NCBI RefSeq assembly: GCF_033807715.1
Contig: NC_084607.1
Location: 13,149,441 to 13,213,440, forward strand
DNA length: 64,000 nucleotides
From: Cololabis saira
Lineage: Eukaryota > Chordata > Actinopteri > Beloniformes > Belonidae
Reading direction: 5' to 3'
The translations under genes were made by a program, and so were the position numbers. This document shows, piece by piece, positions 37,701-64,000 of the stretch (positions are counted from its first letter, which is position 1; every line of letters starts with the position of its first letter). The notes below the pieces were generated by a model that had not been told where the DNA came from, made no database searches, and saw only the letters and a list, made by a program, of their open reading frames with translations.

Positions 37701-38177
37701 ATAAATAAAGAGGGGCAAGCCCATTGAGGGCTTTAAAAACAAAGATTAACATTTGAAAATCAATTCTAAAAGAAACAGGAAGCCAGTGAAGACCTGTGGA
37801 TAATAATAGATGGAGTTTCATACATTTTATTTTTATATATGTATGTAAATGTTGTTTTTTAATCTCCTACTTGTCCGTTCAATAATGTATTGTTCATTTT
37901 CATCTGCCAAGTTGATCAGAAATATTATTATATTATGGTCCAGATGTCTCACCGACTACTAACATTTGTTTCCTGCAGGGATTTGCCTTCATCAGTTTCC
38001 ATCGTCGGGAGGATGCAGCCAGAGCCATTGCAGGAGTGTCAGGATTTGGATATGACCATCTTATTCTCAATGTTGAATGGGCCAAGTAAGTTTATTATCC
38101 ATTTTGACAGTCAGTCGACATGTTCAGTATCTTTGAGCTGACATAATTTCTCTCTTTACAGACCATCAAACAACTGA
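34715..38177 (+). CDS. eif3g: Eukaryotic translation initiation factor 3 subunit G
   Basis: Ten exons: 34715-34737, 34831-34877, 36010-36098, 36293-36352, 36432-36536, 36647-36842, 36954-37067, 37167-37303, 37979-38085 and 38162-38177, encoding 297 aa (human 320). The N-terminal part [17 protein letters not shown] and the segment around [20 protein letters not shown] are family hallmarks and bind eIF3i/eIF3b. A CCHC zinc knuckle has Cys131, Cys134, His138 and Cys143. The C-terminal RRM covers about 217-292, with RNP2 IRVTNL and RNP1 KGFAFISF. The subunit sits in the peripheral eIF3 module and helps scanning and re-initiation. The poly(A) signal AATAAA is at 38247-38252. Introns 2 and 8 are enlarged by repeats (a hairpin repeat and a LINE fragment). 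Confidence 0.96.
35500..35800. repeat. Hairpin repeat in eif3g intron 2
   Basis: Inverted arms containing ACTTGAAATAAGTAGAAAAA and AATCTGCCAGTGGAACAAGA face their complements around a TAATAATAATAA loop. A piece of the same family recurs at about 58405-58510. It looks like a fold-back DNA element. Confidence 0.7.
37318..37830 (-). mobile_element. 5'-truncated LINE (CR1/L2/Rex clade), eif3g intron 8
   Basis: Reading the minus strand, the segment encodes the C-terminal end of a reverse transcriptase [49 protein letters not shown] and [10 protein letters not shown]. These phrases are typical of Rex1/L2-type LINEs of fish. The AATC repeats at 37320-37340 mark the 3' end. It is antisense to eif3g. 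Confidence 0.85.
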
Positions 38178-38832
38178 GGAATTCAGCAGAACATTTCCAC
38201 GATGATGCCAGATTTTATTAATGATGTAAAATGTGGCTGTTGCTTAAATAAAGAGACTAAATCCACATTCTGGTCAGTTTTTCCTCCCCATCTTCACTAA
38301 GTGCTTTTATCATGAGTTCAGTTCTTTCTTTGAGTCATGTCATTGGCAGAACCACCAATATCTGCTAAAGAGTTGAGAAACTTTGATATTGCAGCACAAT
38401 GTAACATTGGACAATTTCAGTCTAGACTTGCGTATAAGAAACTTTAAATCTTTGTTGCGCTGCTCACGTTTCCTTTTAGTATTGAAAGGTCTCATCTGAA
38501 AACTCCATAAACTGGTCTAATGAGGGCTCTCAAATTTTGAAGTTTGGATTTTATTTTATTTTTTTCTGGGTTGTGGGGTCGGGGTGCAAACGAAGGAATG
38601 TCTCCCCACCGACCCAGCTTCTTCAGAAAGAATACATTTGACTATCAAATATAGTTTTAATACAAAGGAAAACACTGTAGTGGCTGTCTCTTCACAATAT
38701 TCATGCTATATTCAATTTCTTAGTGATGTATAAAAAAAAACAAATGAGCCCCCTAAACGGTGGTTATTCTGGCCCTGTTTGTACATTTGACTTGTAAGAT
38801 GGGGCTGTTGGAATTACTGTGCGGTGAAGTTA

Positions 38833-39906
38833 GTTTTTCTCGATTGCTAAGACAAAAAAACCTGGTTCCTGTAGCACAAACACCCAAACCTTTTCGTCAT
38901 TCCCAGAAGCACACACATTTCCCATAACCAAAAACACAATTCAGATGTCTGAATATTCAAAACACTTTCTGCAAAACCTTACACAAGTGCCCAAATAAAC
39001 CATTCTTTACACTACGTCTTCATTCAGCAAACACATGCTCTCAATATAATTAACTCAAGTTATAACAGTTGGAGACCACACCCTTCTCAAGGTGAAAACA
39101 GCCTGAAAATTCTTAACACACCAATCAGAATTGGGGGTCAATAAATAGAGCTTAGAGGCTCATGTCCTTTGGATTACTAGCAACCGTGACATCCTCCACC
39201 TCCATGCTGTACTGGGTCCATACAACACTGCACTACTTCAGTTTCCAAATCAGCTATACTATAACATTCTCCAACAAGAAGGGGAGCCAGGGCAACCAGA
39301 ACAAGCCAAATATGTTGTCATTTGGGATAACGTGAGCTTTAATCAGGCTGCTCTGGGTTGCACCTGGTTCAATGACACCCCAGGTTCAGGGTCCCTTTTC
39401 TGAATCCAATCAAGGAATTTTTCTCAACATGGCGGTGGAAAGTCTATGACCGCAACCCACACACACAGCACAATCTCCTGGAGGCAATGGTGAATGCGTG
39501 CAAGGATATTTCTCTGGAATCTGTCCAGGGTTGGATCAGACACACAAGGAGATATTTCCCATGCTGCCTGGCGAGAGAAGACATGTATGACGTTGATGAA
39601 ATACTATGGCCGGATTTTGACCTGAAACAAGATCATGCTGATGATCCTGTATGTGCTCAATCTGGAAGTGTGAATAAACCCTATTTACATTTTGGTGGCA
39701 GTGTGTTGAATTAATCCCTCCTGTGTGTAACAAACACTAATGTAGTCGATTTTTTTGACAGCTTGTGTATTGTCTGAGGGCAAAGACTGATTGGGTCCCA
39801 GAAATTAGATGTTTGAACTGTTGGGTGTGAGTTTTTAAAATTGTGTGAAGAGTTGAAAAAATGGTGAGTTGTTCCAGGAATTGTGTCTTAGCAATCAAGA
39901 AAAACT
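38833..39906 (+). mobile_element. Decayed mariner/IS630-like transposon
   Basis: Inverted ends GTTTTTCTCGATTGCTAAGAC and its partner ending AGCAATCAAGAAAAAC are flanked by TA (38831-38832, 39907-39908). The plus strand carries frame-broken pieces of a DDE transposase: VVIWDNVSFNQA, then after a shift a NPIEEFFSTWRWKVYDRNPH-like segment, and WIRHTRRYFPCCLAREDM. The NPIEEFF motif is typical of IS630-type enzymes in fish. Frameshifts and stops make it inactive. It lies between the convergent eif3g and dnmt1 genes. Confidence 0.75.
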
Positions 39907-40333
39907 AATTTCTCAGCAGCATGAGAAATGCCGTGTGTGGCGCAAGTGTGAACTTGTTGAAAGCACGAGTCTCACGCTAAATGCACAAGACTTTAGAGCC
40001 CTGATGATAATCAATTCAGGGAAAATCAAGGCATTTATTAAAGAAAAATGTAACAAGTCCTGACATTTTTGCCTTTTATAAATTAAAAAAGTTTAAGGTG
40101 GTGTGGGGCTGGGAAAGGTTCCAGCAAACCCCCAATTGTGTTGGATTAAGAGACTATAGAAGATGGGAGTTTCCTTAAAGGTGCCTTTAGAAGTATTACT
40201 GCTCTCACCCCGTTTAGTAAGAGCCCAGAAAAAACAGTCACTGTTTGGAAATGTGAATGTCGGTAAGGTCATCAGTATTGGCCTCATAACTGACAAGTTT
40301 AACTAAATAAAACAAATACAATTTGATAAGAGC

Positions 40334-40569
40334 TTTATTTGAAATTTTACATATAAAAACTACATACAATTTATCCCACATTAAACATTTAATAACAGCA
40401 TTTAATAACATGATTAAAACCACAGGTAAAACTACATGGAATGATTACTACATTGAACACCAATAGTGGCCACTTAGTGACCCGGTTGAAAATCCATCTT
40501 AATAAAAGAAATGGGCCAAAATCCATATCAGGATGTGTAGAACTGATTATTGGTGGAAAGAACAGGCAA
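40334..40569 (-). terminator. dnmt1 3' UTR and poly(A) signal
   Basis: On the minus strand AATAAA lies at 40334-40339, about 230 nt after the dnmt1 stop codon. The intervening sequence has no other feature. Confidence 0.6.
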
Positions 40570-57371
<16,802 letters not shown>

Positions 57372-57419
57372 TGTGAACGGCTAACTAAAAACGTGACACA
57401 CACACACAAAACAACTGGG

Positions 57420-57595
57420 TTTAAAAGCAGGTTAAAACAAAGTTCGGGCGCCCTGTCATGAGCTGAGCGGGAGCTGCTGTGTCGAGCTGCTGCCGGACCG
57501 GGATGCTATGAGCGGGTTCGGGAGCGCGGGCCGTCTTTTCGCGCGGAAACCCGGGTGTCGTGGACCGAACCACTGCAGCCGCCCGGGGGGGAGAC
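57420..57595 (-). promoter_or_regulatory. GC-rich dnmt1 promoter with E2F-type palindrome
   Basis: CpG-rich sequence just upstream of dnmt1 exon 1. TTTTCGCGCGGAAA at 57537-57550 is a double-ended E2F-like site. Mammalian DNMT1 is known to be E2F/Rb controlled, so S-phase regulation is a reasonable inference. There is no TATA box. Confidence 0.6.
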
Positions 57596-58700
57596 CATAG
57601 ACATGTAAACGTAGACGCCGCTACGAGTGGTCGTTCCCGCTGCTGTTATACGTCAACGTCGCCGCCATATTGGATGTGGCAAGACTGCGCTGTAAACTAA
57701 TACAAGTGAATGGACTTATTTTCATAAAGCGCCTTTCTCAGGTACGACGGAGTATTAGTGCCAAACTAAGACAAAAAAAAATGGAAATCACGAGAATAAA
57801 GTCATAATAATATGAGAATAAAGTCGTAAAATTACGAGAATAAAGACATAATATTACCAGAATAAAGTTGTAATATTTTGAGAATAAAGTCGTAACATTA
57901 CGAGAATAAAGTCGTAATATTAAGAGAATAAAGTCGTAATATTAAATATATTATAAATATATAAATATAACTTCACAAGATGCTCAATATTCCTCATTTT
58001 AACACAGGGAGAAGATGCTCTTCCTGTTAGAGTTCTCATAAATTACGACTTTATTCTCATAACATTACAACTTTATTCTCATAATATAACGATTTTATTC
58101 TCATAAATTACGACTTTATTCTCGTTATTTTACGACTTTATTCTCGTAATGTTACGACTTTATTCTCGTAATGTTGCGACTTTATTCTCGTAATATTACG
58201 ACTTTATTCTATTACGAATTTATTCTCGCAAAATTATGACTTTATTCTTGTAATGTTACGACTTTATTCTCATATTATGACTTTATTCTCATAATTTCCT
58301 TTTTTTTTTTGTCTTAGTTTGGCCCTAATACTCCGTCGTACTCAGGGGCGTCAATTGGGTATGGCAAGGTATGGCAGCCTTAAAAGGCTCAAAAAGACTC
58401 AAAAACAACCATTTCCACCTGTTTCAAGTAGATTTTCACTTAAAATAAGTGGAAAAATCTGCCAGTCGAACAAGATTTTTTTGCTTGTAATGAGAAGATA
58501 AATCTTCTCATAAATGAGACGTAAAACGTAAATTCCTTTGTAGAAAGGCGCTTTATGAAAATAAGTCAATTTACTTGTATTAGTTTACAGTGCAGTCTTG
58601 CCACATCCAATATGGCGGCGACGTTGACTTGCGGCTCAGCGCCGTTATTATAATAGATCCATGCTCAGCGCTCGATGGGGCGTCTACGTTTATGTCTATG
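57596..58700. mobile_element. Fold-back element upstream of dnmt1
   Basis: The outer arms are inverted copies: 57596-57740 begins CATAGACATGTAAACGTAGA and 58540-58700 is its partner. The 8-bp target duplication GGGGAGAC is at 57588-57595 and 58701-58708. Inside is a second inverted repeat, from about 57742 (GTACGACGGAGTATTAGTGC) to 58343 (its complement), filled with short ATAAAGTCGTAAT-type units in opposite orientation in the two halves. A piece of the hairpin repeat seen at 35500-35800 lies at 58405-58510. No protein coding. Confidence 0.85.
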
Positions 58701-58974
58701 GGGGAGACCGCCTCCCTCGGAGGTGGAAAGATTCACTACTGAAATGTGTGATTCGAAATGACAAACGCGTTCTAATACCAATGTGCTTTATACAACATAA
58801 ATCTGGGTTTTTAGATGTTTCCATATCAAAGTATGTGATTTTTCTACAAATTAACATGCAACTTGATTCACCCCCCTACTTTTAAATAGATGGAGAAGTC
58901 GGGTGACCAGGCGGAAGCAGTATGAAAACTGTTTACGAGAGAGCGAAAAACGCTCGATCTCTCAATTTGTGGTC

Positions 58975-59306
58975 TCAATTTGCATGCAGGGACTGTTCAA
59001 GCCAAGAGAGGGCAAACATGACCTCAGGGGAACAGCAATGTTTGAGACAACAACAGTAAGAACAAATACAAAGGGCAGATGTATATCCGTTTTAGGAGTA
59101 TAACTGTGGAACTCATTAGACAACAACCTTAAATTAGCAAACTCAATAAAAGCATACAAGATATTATTCAAAGTAAAGGTAATTGACACATATATAGAAG
59201 CACAATAAGCAAACAATGAAGAATGCACACATGCATGAGATGAAATGACAACCTAAATTGGTTTTGTCGGTTTCTTTAGCATCTTTTCACTTTCTGTTTT
59301 CAGATC

Positions 59307-59369
<63 letters not shown>

Positions 59370-59399
59370 CATTATTACTATTATTACAGTTATTACATC

Positions 59400-59496
<97 letters not shown>

Positions 59497-59715
59497 TTGT
59501 GTAACCTCATGATACTTCATTTGTTCTTTTTGTATATTCTATTATGTTAAAAGGTGAGCAAGATAAGCTTTATGCTTCCAGCCCAAACCTTTTCGGTCAA
59601 AATAATCACAATGTTGACCAGGGAAAAACCTGTGGATGTTTGTTATTTTGTTTGTTGATTTTTATGCTTGTGATTGACCAAAAAAATATTAACTAACTAA
59701 CTAACTAACTAACTA
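58975..59715 (+). mobile_element. 5'-truncated LINE inserted in unit 1 of the tandem repeat
   Basis: Reads FETTTVRTNTKGRCISVLGV, then, after a stop, an LWNSLDNNLKLANSIKAYKI-like segment: the C-terminal end of a reverse-transcriptase ORF. It continues through a TTA-repeat block and ends in (TAAC)n at 59689-59717, a LINE tail. The segment is absent from unit 2. Confidence 0.7.
59308..59497. repeat. (TTA)n microsatellite
   Basis: About 190 bp of TTA repeats with a short interruption near 59380-59400. Long Ile- or Asn-only open frames here are artefacts. Confidence 0.97.
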
Positions 59716-60120
59716 ACAATATACAGTGTCTAAAATCAAGATAAACTTATCAATTGACTGTAGGAGTGTGATGTTTTATTTTGCCCATGAAGAAAATGAC
59801 ATCACTTTTATTATAAACCTGTTCATTCTGTATGGCAAATTTCACGTAGCTACACAAATGTACTCCAAAACTCCACCCCACTTTGAAGGTTTCTTACTTG
59901 AGTACATTAAATCCCTTAAACTAATTGACACCAAACAAATTATAACCTCCACCGATATATACAAGTTGTTTTTTTTTTAAGATGAATACTGTATTTACAT
60001 TTTACTTATTTATTTTTTCATTTACTTTTTTTCATAATTTTATTTATTCACTCATGTATGTGTCATTCTCCCTACTTCTGTTAATTTCACTGGAATTTTA
60101 TATTTATTTTTTGTTACATA

Positions 60121-62683
60121 CAGTGCCTTTGCGAAAGTATTTGGCCCCTTTGAACTTTGTGACCTTTTGCCACATTTCAGGCTTCAAACATAAAGATATA
60201 AAACTGTAATTTTTTGTGAAGAATCAACAACAAGTGGGACACAATCATGAAGTGGAACGAAATTTATTGGATATTTCAAACTTTTTTAACAAATAAAAAA
60301 ACTGAAAAAATTGGGCGTGCGAAATTATTCAGCCCCTTTACTTTCAGTGCAGCAAACTCTGTCCAGAAGTTCAGTGAGGATCTCTGAATGATCCAGTGTT
60401 GACCTAAATGACTGATGATGATAAATGGAATCCACCTGTGTGTAATCACGTCTCCGTATAAATGCACCTGCACTGTGATCGTCTCAGAGGTCCGTTTAAA
60501 GCGCAGAGAGCATCATGAAGAACAAGGACCACACCAGGCAGGTCCGAGATACTGTTGTGGAGAAGTTCAAAGCTGGATTTGGATACAAAAAGATTTCCCA
60601 AGCTTTAAACATCCCAAGGAGCACGGTGCAAGCGATAATATTGAAATGGAAGGAGTATCAGACCCCTGCAAATCTACCAAGACCTGGCCGTCCCTCTACA
60701 CTTTCAGCTCATACAAGGAGAAGACTGATCAGAGATGCAGCCAAGATCACTCTGGATGAACTGCAGAGGTCAGAGGTCACCTACAGCTAAGGTGGGAGCA
60801 GAGGTGGACAGAGTACTCGACCCCAGTACTTGAGTAAGAGTACAAATACTACTGGTCAAAATTTACTCCGTTACAAGTAAAAGTAGCTCAGTCAAAATAT
60901 TACTCGAGTAAGAGTAGAAAAGTACTTGCTTTTAAAGGTACTTAAGTATCCAAAAGTAAATGCTTTTACATTTACTTTAAGTAAAAGTAAGAGTAAATTT
61001 CTTATTTTCCACATCAGTAAATTACTATATTTTTTCTAAATTAATTTAAGGATCCTTTAACTCTTCTTTCTGAGAATTAACTCTTTGAAACCAGCTGCAC
61101 TGATGTGCTGCTTTTAGAACCACAATGTTATATAAAACCTGCAGAAACACCAAAAACAAATCAAATGAATTGGATCATAAGAGGACAGCAGATGATGCAG
61201 AGTTTATTAACAATCATGAACTGAAACCAAATGAACCTGCACCATCCAACTAAGTCTGGATCCCCCTCAAAGACCACTGCTTTACAAAAAACTACATCTC
61301 TGCTTTCAATAACTCAATGTTGAAGTCACTTAACTTTACAGGAAGGACATGTACCAGTACAATATACCAATATAGAGCATAACAAACTGTCTCCCCATTC
61401 AGCCATTCAGAGGCTTGACGTATTTCCGCTTTACGTACATCCCAGTGGAGAGCGTGCACTGTGATACGTCTCCTCCTTTGACAAAAACAGCTTGTGTCCA
61501 ATAGGATTTTTAGGGAAGAAGAAAAAAGAGCAGACCTGAAAGTAATCAGTACTTTTCAGCCGTCCTAGAAATTTACTCGAGTAAAAGTAAAAATATTTGT
61601 CTTGGAAATGTATTCAAGTAAGAGTAATAAGTACCAAAGAAATCTAATACTCAAGTAAACGACAAATCCTGTGGATATGTACTTAAGTACAGTACTCAAG
61701 TAAATTTACTCAGTTAGTGTCCACCACTGGGTGGGAGACTGTCCATACTACAACAATCAGTTGTATACTGCACAATTCTGGCCTTTATGGAAGAGTGGCA
61801 AGAAGAAAGCCATTTCTTAAAGATATCCATATAAAGTGTTGTTTAAAGTTTGCCACAAGCCACCTAGGAGACACACCAAACATGTGGAAGAAGGTGCTCT
61901 GGTCAGATGAGACCAAAATCTAACTTTTTGGCAACAACGCAAGACGTTATGTTTGGCGTAAAAGCAACACAGCTCATCACCTTCAACACACCATCCCCAC
62001 TGCAAAACATGGTGGTGGCAGCATCATGGTTTGGGCCTGCTTTTCTTCAGCAGGGACAAGGAAGATGTTTAAAATTAATATGAAGATGGATGGAGCCAAA
62101 TACAAGAGCGTTCTGGAAGAAAACCTGATGGAGTCTACAAAAGACCTGAGACTGGGACGGAGATTTGTCTTCCAACAAGACAATGATCCGAAACATAAAG
62201 CAAAATCTACAATGGAATGATTCACAAAAAAACATATCCAGGTGTTAGAATGGCAAAGTCAAAGTCCAGACCTGAATCCAATCGAGAATTTGTGGAAAGA
62301 ACTGAACACTGCGGTTCAAAAAAGCTCTCCATCCAACCTCACTGAGCTCGAACTGTTTTTGAAGGAGGAATTGGCAAAAATTTCAGTCTCTCGATGTGCA
62401 AAACTGAGAGACATACCCCAAGCGACTTACAGCTGTAATCGCAGCAAAAGGTGGTGCTACAAAGTATTAATTTAAGGGGGCTGAATCATTTTGCACGCCC
62501 AATTTTTCAGTTTTTTATTTGTTAAAGTTTGAAATATCCAATAAATGTCATTCCACTTCATGATTGTGTCCCACTTGTTGATTCTTCACAAAAAATTACA
62601 GTTTTATATCTTCATGTTTGAAGCCTGAAATGTGGCAAAAGGTCACAAAGTTCAAGGGGGCCAAATACTTTCGCAAGGCACTG
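60121..62683 (+). mobile_element. Tc1-like transposon, inactive, interrupted by a hAT element
   Basis: Terminal inverted repeats of about 200 bp start CAGTGCCTTTGCGAAAGTAT and are flanked by TA (60119-60120 and 62684-62685). The transposase begins at 60515 (MKNKDHTRQVRDTVVEKFK) with the paired-like helix-turn-helix (YKKISQALNIPRSTVQAI) and the GRPSTLSA linker, then stops at 60790. After the nested insertion it resumes at 61738 in pieces: WSDET, QQDNDPKH and [15 protein letters not shown] contain the D, D and E catalytic residues. A stop after WSDETKI and others disrupt it, so it makes no active enzyme. Confidence 0.95.
60799..61729. mobile_element. Non-autonomous hAT element nested in Tc1
   Basis: Ends CAGAGGTGGACAGAGTACTC and the inverted CAGTGGTGGACACTAACTGA. 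The perfect octamer GGTGGGAG flanks it (60791-60798 and 61730-61737). Many AAGTA/TACTT-type words lie near each end. The interior has no transposase. Confidence 0.93.
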
Positions 62684-63400
62684 TATATATTGGAGCACTT
62701 GTCTGTTGTTCTTTGTATATAACTTCTCAATAAAAACAAAATACGAGCGAGCAAAACAATACAGCAGATGTTTCCATATCAAAGTATGTGATCTTTCTAC
62801 AAATTAACATCCAACTGGATTCACCCTACTTTTAAATAGATTTAGAAGTCGGGTGACAGGGCGGAAGCAGTATGAAAAATGTTTACTGTTTACGATCTCT
62901 CAATTTGAAGAATATATAGTGTCTAAAATCAAGATAAACATCTCAATTGACTGTAGGAGTGTGATATATTATTTTGTCCATGAAGAAAATTACATCACCT
63001 TTATTATAAACCTGTTCATTCTGTATGGCAAATTTCACATACACAAATGTTTATACTCCAAAACTCCACCCCACTTTAAAGTTTTCTTACTTGAGTTTAA
63101 AGAGTACATTAAATCCCTTAAACTAATTGACACCAAACAAAGTATAACATCCACCAATATATACGAGCAGTTTTTTTTAAAGATGAATACTGTATTTATT
63201 ACATTTTACTTATTTTTTTTCATTTACTTTTTTTCATATTTTTATTTATTCACTGGTTTATGGGTCATTCTCCCTACTTCTGTTAATTTCACTGGAATTT
63301 TATATTTATTTTTTGTTACATATATATTATAGCTCTTGTTTGATCTTTGTATATAACTTCTTCTCAAAAAAAAAAATATGAGTGAGCAAAACAATACAGC

Positions 63401-64000
63401 TGTGCCTTGGAATTGATTTATCATTTTTTAATTAAACAGTTCGATAAATTTTACATATCAACCAAAATTTATATATAATGTAGGTATAATGTTAACTGTT
63501 TCGTGCGGGGTTTCAGTTGCTTAAAGCCAACTTATAGTGTAACTGTAATGTATCATTCAGTACAAACATACATACTAGTCGGTAAACTAATTAATTAGAT
63601 TGTTCCTGGCTATTATACATTATTATACATCTGCATAAACGTAGATGTAATTTACGTTGTTGAACGACAGCGACCTTTACATGAGGGAAGGAAAGGCCCT
63701 TTGTTCATTGGCTGTTTCCTATTTGCCTGTTTGAACACTAGGTGGCATTATGTCACTAGTAACCCGAAAACAGAATTGTATGTCTTCATTTCCAGGTGGT
63801 CATAATTAAGATTTTGACCCTTCTCTGTGTCATACATGGACATCCAAATCCAGCACAGGCACACTGACCTAATCTAGCATACATATGTGAATTTCTTCAT
63901 TACAGTTCAATGGAGATGACTTGAGGTCATTTTTGTCTATAGTCTCTAAGATCATTTGCAGACTAGTCCAAATTGTCCTGCTTTACACTTAAGTTTCTTT
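63401..64000. other. Right end of window, no gene seen
   Basis: AT-rich sequence without a recognisable exon, RNA gene or transposon terminus. Confidence 0.5.

Larger units (their letters stand above)
58813..63400 (+). repeat. Tandem duplication of an L1-like LINE tail (unit of about 640 bp)
   Basis: Unit 1 is 58813-62765 and unit 2 is 62766-63400. Both start AGATGTTTCCATATCAAAGT and end CAATACAGC, head to tail. Unit 2 encodes IYYFVHEENYITFIINLFIL and HFKVFLLEFKEYIKSLKLID, which look like the C-terminus of an L1-type ORF2. Unit 1 is the same but carries two insertions, at about 58975-59715 and 60121-62683. Confidence 0.85.

Noticed and set aside
59253..59520. Open frames of nearly pure Ile or Asn
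   Set aside because: They are translations of the TTA microsatellite.

Overview
The window is nuclear DNA from a bony fish, almost certainly a teleost. The evidence is short GT-AG introns around vertebrate gene families, many teleost-style repeats (hAT and Tc1 elements with their target-site duplications, 5'-truncated LINE tails, AT-rich microsatellites), and a gene set matching human 19p13 (ANGPTL6, PPAN, P2RY11, EIF3G, DNMT1, ICAM genes, TRIP10). I do not name a species. All gene models were spliced by eye from GT/AG signals, reading-frame continuity and remembered family sequences; no search was run.

Layout, left to right. 1.4-4.6 kb: six internal exons of a TRIP10/CIP4-type F-BAR gene on the minus strand, running off the left edge. 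4.6-14.2 kb: non-coding, with LINE tails, MITEs, a hairpin repeat and a hAT remnant. 14.3-19.4 kb, minus: an ICAM-like immunoglobulin receptor that appears to be built from two ICAM modules, with an internal duplication and one dead chimeric exon. 19.8-23.2 kb, minus: angptl6, complete. 25.6-29.6 kb, plus: ppan, complete in 12 exons, with four C/D-box snoRNAs in its introns. 31.5-32.5 kb, plus: p2ry11-like receptor, coding sequence in one exon. 34.7-38.2 kb, plus: eif3g, complete in 10 exons. 38.8-39.9 kb: a decayed mariner/IS630-like transposon. 40.6-57.4 kb, minus: dnmt1, complete in 34 coding exons (1503 aa), with many transposon insertions in its introns. 57.5-64 kb: a GC-rich dnmt1 promoter region, a large fold-back element, a tandemly duplicated LINE tail, and a dead Tc1 element carrying a nested hAT element.

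The genes do not form a pathway: they are an old syntenic block. ppan (ribosome assembly) hosts snoRNAs predicted to guide 18S rRNA 2'-O-methylation, eif3g acts in translation initiation, dnmt1 maintains CpG methylation, angptl6 is a secreted fibrinogen-domain factor, p2ry11 is a nucleotide-type GPCR, and the ICAM-like protein is a cell-adhesion receptor.

The most interesting signals are the four ppan snoRNAs, whose shared 18S-complementary guide occurs in two registers two bases apart, and the double-ICAM gene with its dead exon. I saw no evidence for a wholly new molecular system.
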